In this document: in pieces, positions 1 through 6,133 of the stretch
Position numbering within the stretch: the first letter of the stretch is position 1
How the letters are laid out: every line of letters starts with the position of its first letter
Origin: Eubacteriales bacterium
GTDB taxonomy: Bacteria; Bacillota; Clostridia; Christensenellales; CAG-138
Length of the DNA: 6,632 nucleotides
Assembly: GCA_030695285.1 (NCBI GenBank)
Contig: JAUYTF010000487.1
Span: 1 to 6,632, forward strand
Direction: 5' to 3'
Translations under genes and position numbers: made by a program
The notes under the pieces: model-generated
Told to the model about the DNA's origin: nothing
Database searches by the model: none
What the model saw: only the letters and a program-made list of their open reading frames with translations

Positions 1-77
1 CATGGCTATTTGAAATTATCTGGCATTTTGCGTTTACACAAAGTTTTCGACGCTACCTTGAATCATGATATGGCGTG

Positions 78-569
78 TTATTTCGCGCGCTGTTCCAGAT
101 CGAGCAAGCTCTGTTTCATCCCTGTGCCGTAAGCGTAACCCGTCAGCGAACCGCCTGCCCCGACGACGCGATGACAAGGCACCGCGATCATGATCGGGTT
201 CTTGTTGCAGGCCATGCCGACTGCACGCGCGCCTTTGGGGTTCTCGATTTGCCTTGCTATCTGACTGTAGGTGCGCGTTTCGCCGTGCGGTATCGTCAGT
301 AGTGCCTGCCAAACACTCTTCTGAAACGTTGTGCCTTCCGCGCGCATGGCGAAAGCAAATTCATTTCGTTTTTTATCAAAGTACTCCTGAATCTCTTTTG
401 CCGCCTGATTGAGCACGGGCTCTCGTTCGTTCACGGTGGGTATCTCATCTCCGCCGGAGCGCGCAAGCGCAATTGCGCACACCTCACCGGAGCGCGCAGA
501 GACGATGAGTCTGCCAACCGGAGACTCGAAGCGAATCTGTTCCTTTGGCGTTTTGAGCGATTGTTTCAC
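78..569 (-). CDS. ogt: Methylated-DNA--[protein]-cysteine S-methyltransferase (Ogt type)
   Basis: Repairs O6-alkylguanine and O4-alkylthymine in DNA by moving the alkyl group irreversibly to its own cysteine; a cytoplasmic suicide enzyme. The 163-residue length suits a stand-alone Ogt without an Ada regulatory domain. The active-site PCHRV is at residues 131-135 with nucleophile Cys132. Asn124, His133 and Glu159 complete the expected catalytic network, and Tyr101 and Arg115 fall where the base-flipping Tyr and Arg of human MGMT (Tyr114, Arg128) would, with identical spacing to the cysteine. The helix-turn-helix region is about residues 86-125. The start is GTG at 569, chosen because a GGGGAGGG Shine-Dalgarno (577-584, minus strand) lies 7 bases upstream. 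It is transcribed divergently from the 735-1262 gene. Nothing looks damaged, so it should be active. The family call is very secure; Ogt versus a generic MGMT name is nomenclature only. Confidence 0.96.
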   Translation of the reverse strand: MKQSLKTPKEQIRFESPVGRLIVSARSGEVCAIALARSGGDEIPTVNEREPVLNQAAKEIQEYFDKKRNEFAFAMRAEGTTFQKSVWQALLTIPHGETRTYSQIARQIENPKGARAVGMACNKNPIMIAVPCHRVVGAGGSLTGYAYGTGMKQSLLDLEQRAK

Positions 570-607
570 AGCACTGCCCTCCCCTGTTTCTTCTCATGTT
601 TCTTTTT

Positions 608-637
608 ATTATAATCGAACTATGGTATACTGAGCAA
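608..637 (-). promoter_or_regulatory. Promoter of the ogt gene
   Basis: On the minus strand a perfect TATAAT -10 box lies at 608-613 and a TTGCTC -35-like box at 632-637, separated by 18 bases. The -10 is about 40 bases upstream of the GTG start of ogt, leaving room for a short leader containing its Shine-Dalgarno. The -35 matches consensus only in its TTG, so strength is uncertain. The element overlaps the plus-strand promoter. Confidence 0.6.
623..631 (+). promoter_or_regulatory. Extended -10 promoter for the 735-1262 gene
   Basis: TGGTATACT reads as an extended -10 (TG, one base, then TATACT at 626-631). The -35 region about 17 bases upstream (603-608, TTTTTA) is poor, as is usual for extended -10 promoters. 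A transcript would begin near 638, which makes the in-frame TTG at 642 an unlikely start codon and leaves a leader of about 97 bases before the ATG at 735. Confidence 0.5.
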
Positions 638-734
638 AATATTGTTTGAGAAAAAACGATGGTCTTTCTGCAACGCTCGGCAAGCAGCGCAGAAAGTTCC
701 CGTTCAGCAATCGCGTCGAAAGGAACGAACAAAT

Positions 735-1262
735 ATGGAAGAATCTCGCGCCAATCTCTCGCTCGAACCCGTTAAACCAACCGCAGAAGCGGAGAAAACC
801 GAGTCGTTCGAAGTCATCGATTATCTCCGCGAACTCTTCCTGAATTCGGAAGAGCAGAAAAAGCTGGAGCAAAAAAAACTCAAGCTCATGCGCACCTGTG
901 TCACCCTGCTCTCTGTTGTTGCGTTCGTTGTCTTCGTCAGCGCCGCGATTCTCGTGCCGCCGCTGCTCACCACGGTCTCCGAGGCAAACAAAGCGCTCGT
1001 CACTGTGCAGCAAATCGACATCAAAACCATCACGGCCAATATCGATGCGTTGACCTTGCAGGCTAATGAAACGTTTACATCCGTTGGTGAGGCGGTTCAG
1101 GTGCTTGACGCGCTCGATATGCAATCCCTGAACGACACCATCGCCGAATTAAAAACCGGCGTGGAATCCTTCTCCAAACTCGACGTGGAGACGCTCAACG
1201 AAGCCATCGCCAACCTCAACGCCACCGTTGAACCGCTGGCCAGGTTATTTGGCAAAAAATAA
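735..1262 (+). CDS. Single-span membrane protein with 11/22-residue amphipathic repeats
   Basis: I recognise no named family. The ATG at 735 is preferred because AAGGA (720-724) precedes it by 10 bases; the reading frame is open back to a TTG at 642, but that codon has no ribosome binding site. The 175-residue product has a charged cytoplasmic N-terminus (1-52, with a Lys/Glu-rich stretch at 39-50), one membrane span at about 53-76, and a helical C-terminal half, probably outside the cell. From residue 94 that half divides into seven consecutive 11-residue units (starts 94, 105, 116, 127, 138, 149, 160). Units 127-148 and 149-170 form a clear 22-residue repeat: LDMQSLNDTIAEL against LDVETLNEAIANL. 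This predicts a long amphipathic helix or hendecad coiled coil, which could bind membrane or oligomerise. No catalytic motif is visible. It is likely monocistronic, with its own promoter and a terminator at 1276-1299. Confidence 0.85.
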   Translation: MEESRANLSLEPVKPTAEAEKTESFEVIDYLRELFLNSEEQKKLEQKKLKLMRTCVTLLSVVAFVVFVSAAILVPPLLTTVSEANKALVTVQQIDIKTITANIDALTLQANETFTSVGEAVQVLDALDMQSLNDTIAELKTGVESFSKLDVETLNEAIANLNATVEPLARLFGKK

Positions 1263-1275
1263 TCTCCGCTCTCTT

Positions 1276-1299
1276 GCGGGCATGCGCTGCCCGCTTTTT
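1276..1299 (+). terminator. Intrinsic terminator after the hendecad-repeat gene
   Basis: GCGGGC (1276-1281) pairs perfectly with GCCCGC (1289-1294) around a 7-base loop and is followed directly by five T residues (1295-1299). It begins 13 bases after the stop codon of the 735-1262 gene and separates it from the downstream GT-C-like gene. Confidence 0.8.
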
Positions 1300-1356
1300 C
1301 ATGCATATTGTTGGACCTGAAATAGAAAACGAAGCAAAAGGAGACTATTATCCGTT

Positions 1357-3246
1357 ATGGCGGAACTTCTATCCATACTCTATGTTGCTTTATTCGCCGC
1401 ATCGGGCATTGGCATCAGCCGAGCACTATTCTATCGCGAAAAGCCGCTCGTGCGCATTTGGCTTGGACTCGCGCTCGGAATGGCGATGCTGCTCTGGTTC
1501 CCCGCGCTGTTTTCGTTTGCGCTGGGATTCTATCTGCCAGCGCAACTGCTGGGTCTTCTGCTTGCGTGCTTGATGGGTGCGGCGGGTTTCTTTTTCTCGC
1601 GAAAACGCTCGCTGACCGCATCGCCCTGGAGCGCGGAGGTGCCGTTTGTCATCGCAGGTGGCGCGCTGCTCACCATTTGCCTCGTGCTGCTCTCGACGCA
1701 CACCATCGTGCCGCGCAACGGCGCGCTCTATGTCGGGCAGTCCACCTATGGCGATCTGGCCATGCACTTAGGCTTCATCTCCAGCATCGCAACGCAGGGC
1801 ACATTCCCGCCAATGTACTCCATCTGCCCGGATCAGGCGGTCAACTATCCGTTTTTGTGCGAAAGCGTGGGTTCTACGATCTATCTCTTTGGCACGAGCC
1901 TGCGCTTTGCAACCATGCTGACGGCAAGCTATGCGATGCTGCTCGTTATTACCGGCGTGTATTGCTTCTTTCAGGAATGGCTGGGGGAATCGCGCAAATC
2001 CGTGTTTGCCATGCTGCTGTTCTTCATTGGCGGCGGGTTCGGGTTCTGGTATTTCTTCGATCTGCTCAAGGATAACCCCGAGAATCTCACGCGGGTCTTC
2101 ACTGCTTTTTATGAAACGCCGACCAATTTCGTGCCCAACGGGCTTCGCTGGGTCAACCCGATAGCGGATATGATGATTCCCCAGCGCGCGCTGCTCTTTG
2201 GCTGGGCGCTGCTGTTTCCCTGCCTGTTTTTGCTGCATCGCGGGGCGATCAAGCGCGACGCAAGCGCCTTTCTCCCGCTTGGCGTGCTTGCAGGCGCGCT
2301 GCCGCTCATACACACGCATTCTTTCCTCGCGCTCGGCATCATCAGCGGATTCTATCTGATGCGTTCATTCGTGAGAGGCGAGGGCAAGGCGCAGTGGCTC
2401 GGCTTTGCGAAATATCTCGGCATCGTGCTGCTGCTGGCGTTGCCACAGCTGGTGTTTTTCACGTTCAAGCAGTCCGGCGGGTTCCTGAAGTTCCACTTCA
2501 ACTGGGCGAACGAATCGGACAACTTCTTCTGGTTCTATGTCAAGAACTTCGGCCTCATCTCGCTGCTATCACCCGTTGCGTTTCTCGCCGCCAGCCGGGA
2601 GGACAAAGGCGTGGTCGGCGGAGCTGTGCTCATCTGGCTTGTCGCAGAGTTTATTCAGTTCCAACCCAACCCTTATGACAACAATAAGCTGCTCTTCATC
2701 GCGTTTGCCTACGCCTGTGGGCTCGTCGGCAGCTGGCTTTTTGACGCTAAGGATCGCCTCTCGAGGGGCGCCGCGCGCAACCGCCTGAGCATTGCGCTAC
2801 TCTCCGCCATTGTTTGCGCAACGCTCTTTCTTTCCGGCGCGCTGACGCTCGGACGCGAATACGTTTCCGAGTATCAGCTCATCGACTTCGATCAGGTTGC
2901 CGCGGCGGACTATGTCAAAGAAAACGCCGCGCCGGATGCAACGTTCTTGACCTACAACAACCACAACAACTGCATCGCCGCGCTGACGGGGCGAAACATC
3001 GTCTGCGGCTCCGGCTCCTATCTCTATTTTCACGGCGTGGACTACGCCGCCCGGGAACGTGCTCTCCCGTTGCTCTATGAAGATCCGGAAACGTATTTTG
3101 ACGCGCTGGGCACGCAGTATGACATCGACTATGTGTTCATCGGTTCGAGCGAACTGGCGAACTATGCCGTCGATCTAAACTCTTTCGCGGAGCATTTCGA
3201 GGTGTTTTATCAGAACGGTACGGTGACGATTTACCGCGTGAAGTAA
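1357..3246 (+). CDS. Polytopic membrane protein, probable GT-C-fold glycosyltransferase
   Basis: The 629-residue protein has about a dozen hydrophobic spans between residues 3 and 498 and a soluble C-terminal domain (about 505-629). After an early span the loop carries YGDLAMHLGF (131-140); Asp133 sits where GT-C enzymes using polyprenyl-phosphate sugars keep their catalytic acidic residue. Other conserved-looking motifs are HTHSFLALG (319-327), NPYDNNKLLFI (438-448) and, in the C-terminal domain, FLTYNNHNN (530-538) with SYLYFHGVDY (554-563). From memory these resemble large bacterial membrane proteins loosely annotated as GT39-like; the sugar acceptor cannot be read from sequence. An AAGGAG (1338-1343) lies 13 bases before the ATG, rather far, but no better in-frame start exists. 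It stands alone between two terminators; I see no clear promoter in 1300-1356. It could instead be a transporter or flippase-like protein, though the acidic loop motif and external C-terminal domain favour a transferase. Confidence 0.78.
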   Translation: MAELLSILYVALFAASGIGISRALFYREKPLVRIWLGLALGMAMLLWFPALFSFALGFYLPAQLLGLLLACLMGAAGFFFSRKRSLTASPWSAEVPFVIAGGALLTICLVLLSTHTIVPRNGALYVGQSTYGDLAMHLGFISSIATQGTFPPMYSICPDQAVNYPFLCESVGSTIYLFGTSLRFATMLTASYAMLLVITGVYCFFQEWLGESRKSVFAMLLFFIGGGFGFWYFFDLLKDNPENLTRVFTAFYETPTNFVPNGLRWVNPIADMMIPQRALLFGWALLFPCLFLLHRGAIKRDASAFLPLGVLAGALPLIHTHSFLALGIISGFYLMRSFVRGEGKAQWLGFAKYLGIVLLLALPQLVFFTFKQSGGFLKFHFNWANESDNFFWFYVKNFGLISLLSPVAFLAASREDKGVVGGAVLIWLVAEFIQFQPNPYDNNKLLFIAFAYACGLVGSWLFDAKDRLSRGAARNRLSIALLSAIVCATLFLSGALTLGREYVSEYQLIDFDQVAAADYVKENAAPDATFLTYNNHNNCIAALTGRNIVCGSGSYLYFHGVDYAARERALPLLYEDPETYFDALGTQYDIDYVFIGSSELANYAVDLNSFAEHFEVFYQNGTVTIYRVK

Positions 3247-3262
3247 TCGATCGCAATAAAGC

Positions 3263-3297
3263 ACGCTGCCGGGAGGCTTCCCTGGCAGCGTATTTTT
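3263..3297 (+). terminator. Strong intrinsic terminator, possibly bidirectional
   Basis: ACGCTGCC (3263-3270) pairs with GGCAGCGT (3284-3291), and inside it GGGA (3271-3274) pairs with TCCC (3279-3282) around a GGCT tetraloop, with one unpaired T at 3283. TTTTT follows at 3293-3297. It ends the GT-C-like gene. On the minus strand the same hairpin is followed by GCTTTATT, a weaker U-tract, so it may also stop transcription coming from the DUF2461 gene. Confidence 0.88.
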
Positions 3298-3378
3298 GTA
3301 TGCGCTATTGCATTTTGCTATCGCTTCGATCGTCGGGCGCGCGATTCACGGGTGTTTCGCTGTCTGCCGAGCCTACGT

Positions 3379-4041
3379 TCAATCCAGCCCCATCAACAAG
3401 CGATAAACGGGCTTGAGCAGGCGGAATCCTTCTATGATTTCATCCGCAATCTCCGGTGAAAGCGTCTTTTTCATGTTGGGCGAGGAGAAGCAGAAGGATA
3501 ATCCTTTTCGATTGAGATAGGGTAAAACTCCCTCCGGCGCATCGGTAACCTTCGGGCGCTTGAACATGTCACCGACCACCTCAAACCGTTCCTGAAACTT
3601 CGGGTCGTTGACCAGTGAGAGAAACTTCTGCGGTTTGGCAAGAATATGCGGGCGAATCTCGCGCATCAGCGCGGGGTTTGAACCATACATGCCCATGCCG
3701 TAGCCATAACCTTCCCGCTCAAACTCCGCATACACGACGAGACTTTCGCTGAGCATGCCGCCGGGGCGACGAAACCCGAGCCAAGCATGGTCTCGAAACA
3801 TCGTCTTGTCGCGCGAATATCGCGTGTCCCGTCGGATGCGCGATACGATGGAGGACGGGCGAATATTGAACGCCCCGTCGATCTCCTGTGCGGCGGGCGT
3901 AAGAGCGATAGCGAGATCCTTGAGCGGCTCGTAGACATTCTTTTTATAGCGTTCTTTATTCGCCTCGTAAAAAGACAACTCGTTGTTGAACGCTATCTCC
4001 CAGAAAAACTGATAAGTATCCTCGTTTAATCCCTGAAACAC
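3379..4041 (-). CDS. DUF2461 family protein
   Basis: The protein belongs to DUF2461 (TIGR02453), conserved in many bacteria, whose biochemical role is not established. The family pattern is seen in an N-terminal block (FNNELSFYEANKERY) and in the basic signature RRDTRYSRDK at about residues 70-79 of the 220-residue form. It has no signal peptide or membrane span, so is probably cytoplasmic. I start it at GTG 4041: a GAGGAG (4052-4057, minus strand) lies 10 bases upstream, and the resulting MFQGLNEDTYQFF is where family members usually begin. A longer form from ATG 4092 would add 17 residues and overlap the upstream gene. A Gly/Tyr/Met-rich run GYGYGMGMYG lies at about 111-120. It is the third gene of the minus-strand cluster, and its Shine-Dalgarno is formed by the last two codons of the surface-protein gene, suggesting translational coupling. 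Confidence 0.9.
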   Translation of the reverse strand: MFQGLNEDTYQFFWEIAFNNELSFYEANKERYKKNVYEPLKDLAIALTPAAQEIDGAFNIRPSSIVSRIRRDTRYSRDKTMFRDHAWLGFRRPGGMLSESLVVYAEFEREGYGYGMGMYGSNPALMREIRPHILAKPQKFLSLVNDPKFQERFEVVGDMFKRPKVTDAPEGVLPYLNRKGLSFCFSSPNMKKTLSPEIADEIIEGFRLLKPVYRLLMGLD

Positions 4042-4048
4042 GGCTGTG

Positions 4049-6064
4049 TTACTCCTCATCGTCCGCATCATGTCGCCCGCTTGTTTTAACACGCGTCACG
4101 GGCTGCTTTTGCGCGGGCTGTGTCTTAGGCTGCTTTTTATAGTCAAACACGCGCGGCGCGGCGGCCTGCGCTTTTTGCTGCGGGTGCGGTGTGTACGGCT
4201 TTACCGCGTCGCTCACGGGTCGATAAGCAGCGTTATTTTGCTGCTCTTCTGTGTAGCGCGTGCGCGCTGTTTCCACCAGGCGCTGTGCCAGCTCGTCCGC
4301 GCGGGGTGGTTGGGGCTGACGTGGCGGTGGCGAGAAAACGACATGCGGCTGTTCCGTCGGCTTCACCTGTGGCGCAGGCAGGCGCATGGGCTCCTGCTCT
4401 GGGACAAACGGCTCTACATCCCTCACGGCAAACATCCTTTTGGTATAGCTGATTTCATCTGAGTCTGGCGCATCGTGATACACGGGCTGTGCTCTGCGCT
4501 GCGCATATGGCTCCTGCGAAAAATCATCGAACTCGTCGCCGAGATAACGGCGAGGAGCGCGCGCGCGCTCCATAGCGGTGAGCACCACCAGTATGATGAG
4601 CGAGAGCACCATCAATACGCCGAGTATGATCAGTATCTTCGAGATGCCGTCGCTGATGCCGCTGAAGATGCTGAAATTGCCGCCGCCCACGGGAACCGGC
4701 GTTGCTGTCGCTTCCGGCGCTGTTTCGGTGCCGTATGCGATCGGCATTTCATAGCTACCCAGCACACGATTGGTTCCGGTCGGATCATGACCCTTGACCG
4801 TGATGCTGAGGTTGCGCGGCGAGCCAAGCTTCAAATCGCGATCAAACGACGTTTCACCGACCGGCAAAATGTCATACTCCGCAAGCAGGCCGAGTGTGGT
4901 CTCTGTAACTTTGACGCTTGTCAGCTCAACCGAGCTGTGGTTGATGATCACGATGCGCGCGCTGACCGTGCCGGTTTCCCGCGTCCATGGCGTGATGGTC
5001 TCCGCGCGGACGGTGACGCTGATCTGCGACTCGTCCACATAAGGATAAACTTCATAGATATCTTCAGGTGCAAGATCATACGCCTGCGCAAACGGGTCTG
5101 TACCCGATAGCTTGAATTGGACCCCTCTAAGCGGCTCAGTCATCAGCGGCAAAACCACATACGAAAGGCTCCTGCTCTCGCCGGGTTCGAGATTAAAAGG
5201 CGTCTCGTTCACGGGATTGATCCGCTCGTCCGTGATCAAGATATTGCTAATGGCCTGTGTGCCGGTGTTGATCAAATCTATGGTAAACGTAACACCATTT
5301 GAAGTCGGCGTCCCCGCCTGCACGCGAAGATCGAGCTTGATCAACACCATGGTCAGCTCTAGCGGATCGAGCGAGGAAAACGTCTTGGTCCTCCCGTTGA
5401 CCATATAGGTGACCAATGGCGTGCTTGTCACGCTCTCGTCACCCATGGTATAGGTGAAATCATAGGCAGTTGTGCGGCTTGCGCGGAGCGTTTCTTCCTC
5501 AAAGATCGGCATATCGCTGATGTTCTCATCGATCAGCGTGATACCCGTCATGTCAAACTTCGTCGTATTCTTGAGCGTGTAGGTGATGGTTACCTTCTCG
5601 CCGGGCTTTGCGTTGGTTTTGTCCGCTGTTCGCGTGACCGTGATGATGGGGTTGTCCGCCTGTGCGATGGTATACTGCGCCTCCTGGCGCATAGGCTCAC
5701 CGTTTCTCGTCCATGTGAGCAAAAAAGTGATCGGCTTGCCGAGTTGGTTTTGGGAAACATTCAACGTCAGCGTGATATCCCTTGCGCTTCCGCTCGGAGG
5801 AATCTGCGCACCGTGCAGAATATTGTAAACCGTGCTGTTGTAGGTGATGGCCACATCCGTCATGGGATAGTCCGCGTTGTAGTTTGCAATCTCAAATGTA
5901 AACGTGACAGAGCCCGCGTCAGTCAGTTCTGTCGGGTTTGCGGTGATGTTGATGCGCGCTTCTTCTGCGTGCGCGGTGGGGATAAAAGCAAACGATAACC
6001 CTAGCACAATGACCGCGCCGAGCAGTTTCGTCAAAAACGTACCGATAAGTCGGTTTCGCTTCAT
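4049..6064 (-). CDS. Cell-surface protein with four Ig-like repeats, one membrane anchor and a long cytoplasmic tail
   Basis: The 671-residue protein starts at ATG 6064, chosen because AAGGAG (6072-6077) lies 7 bases upstream and because it then begins with a classic Sec signal: basic MKRNR, a hydrophobic core, and AHA before the predicted cleavage at about 33/34. The ectodomain (about 34-450) holds four beta-sandwich-like units starting near 36, 138, 241 and 347; each has a T/V-rich strand, an N-x-(G/S/A)-rich turn and a PxGES/PSGSA-like segment, as in CARDB, DUF11 or COG1361-type domains. A Pro/Thr/Gly linker (TATPVPVGGG) precedes the span at about 476-498, followed by basic ERARAPRR, giving outside-to-inside topology. 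The tail of about 170 residues is Pro/Gln/Arg-rich, probably disordered, and ends in acidic DADDEE. The frame is open back to an ATG at 6127, but that start has no Shine-Dalgarno. The function may be adhesion, scaffolding or envelope assembly; none is shown by sequence. Confidence 0.88.
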   Translation of the reverse strand: MKRNRLIGTFLTKLLGAVIVLGLSFAFIPTAHAEEARINITANPTELTDAGSVTFTFEIANYNADYPMTDVAITYNSTVYNILHGAQIPPSGSARDITLTLNVSQNQLGKPITFLLTWTRNGEPMRQEAQYTIAQADNPIITVTRTADKTNAKPGEKVTITYTLKNTTKFDMTGITLIDENISDMPIFEEETLRASRTTAYDFTYTMGDESVTSTPLVTYMVNGRTKTFSSLDPLELTMVLIKLDLRVQAGTPTSNGVTFTIDLINTGTQAISNILITDERINPVNETPFNLEPGESRSLSYVVLPLMTEPLRGVQFKLSGTDPFAQAYDLAPEDIYEVYPYVDESQISVTVRAETITPWTRETGTVSARIVIINHSSVELTSVKVTETTLGLLAEYDILPVGETSFDRDLKLGSPRNLSITVKGHDPTGTNRVLGSYEMPIAYGTETAPEATATPVPVGGGNFSIFSGISDGISKILIILGVLMVLSLIILVVLTAMERARAPRRYLGDEFDDFSQEPYAQRRAQPVYHDAPDSDEISYTKRMFAVRDVEPFVPEQEPMRLPAPQVKPTEQPHVVFSPPPRQPQPPRADELAQRLVETARTRYTEEQQNNAAYRPVSDAVKPYTPHPQQKAQAAAPRVFDYKKQPKTQPAQKQPVTRVKTSGRHDADDEE
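4052..4057 (-). promoter_or_regulatory. Ribosome binding site for the DUF2461 gene, inside the upstream gene
   Basis: GAGGAG on the minus strand is formed by the final two glutamate codons (GAG GAG) of the surface-protein gene, immediately before its TAA. It is 10 bases from the GTG at 4041 and decides that start over the ATGs at 4092 and 4059, the latter of which lies upstream of it. Confidence 0.6.
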
Positions 6065-6071
6065 TCCCCTT

Positions 6072-6077
6072 CTCCTT
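6072..6077 (-). promoter_or_regulatory. Ribosome binding site deciding the surface-protein start
   Basis: AAGGAG on the minus strand, 7 bases before ATG 6064. The upstream in-frame ATG at 6127 has only AAAGA before it. This site and the signal peptide agree on the shorter form. Confidence 0.75.
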
Positions 6078-6092
6078 GATCGTTTGATTTTT

Positions 6093-6120
6093 TCTATAGC
6101 TTTCTCAGTTTCCGGGTCAC
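6093..6120 (-). promoter_or_regulatory. Possible internal promoter ahead of the surface-protein gene
   Basis: On the minus strand GTGACC (6115-6120) and TATAGA (6093-6098) each match the -35 and -10 consensus at four of six positions, separated by 16 bases. This would let the surface-protein and DUF2461 genes be expressed without yigZ. The match is modest and could be chance. Confidence 0.28.
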
Positions 6121-6133
6121 GAACCATTCTTTG

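Noticed and set aside
1..77. Possible small gene or terminator downstream of ogt
   Set aside because: Only a short palindrome (ATCATGAT, 62-69) and no GC stem followed by a U-tract on the minus strand; no supported open frame.
642..734. TTG at 642 as the start of the membrane-protein gene
   Set aside because: No ribosome binding site precedes it and it would lie only a few bases after the predicted transcript start; ATG 735 has an AAGGA and gives a sensible N-terminus.
609..1124. A 171-codon minus-strand frame opposite the hendecad-repeat gene
   Set aside because: It runs antisense through the repeat and membrane-span codons and across the divergent promoter; its sequence is rich in Arg, Phe and Glu with no recognisable family.
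1458..2075. A 205-codon plus-strand frame inside the GT-C-like gene
   Set aside because: It overlaps the membrane-protein frame throughout. Its product is Ala/Arg/His-rich and lacks a credible start or domain; the hydrophobic frame is clearly the real one.
1768..2319. A 183-codon minus-strand frame opposite the GT-C-like gene
   Set aside because: The translation is a low-quality Arg/Gln/Glu/Ala mixture produced by the complement of hydrophobic codons, with no ribosome binding site context.
3304..3324. Imperfect direct repeat GCTATTGC / GCTATCGC between the convergent genes
   Set aside because: Only two copies of eight bases with a mismatch, not linked to any element; consistent with chance.
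4475..5110. A 211-codon plus-strand open frame opposite the surface-protein gene
   Set aside because: It is fully antisense to a gene with a signal peptide, repeats and a membrane span. Its translation is rich in Arg, His and Cys with no domain pattern, typical of a shadow frame in GC-rich DNA.
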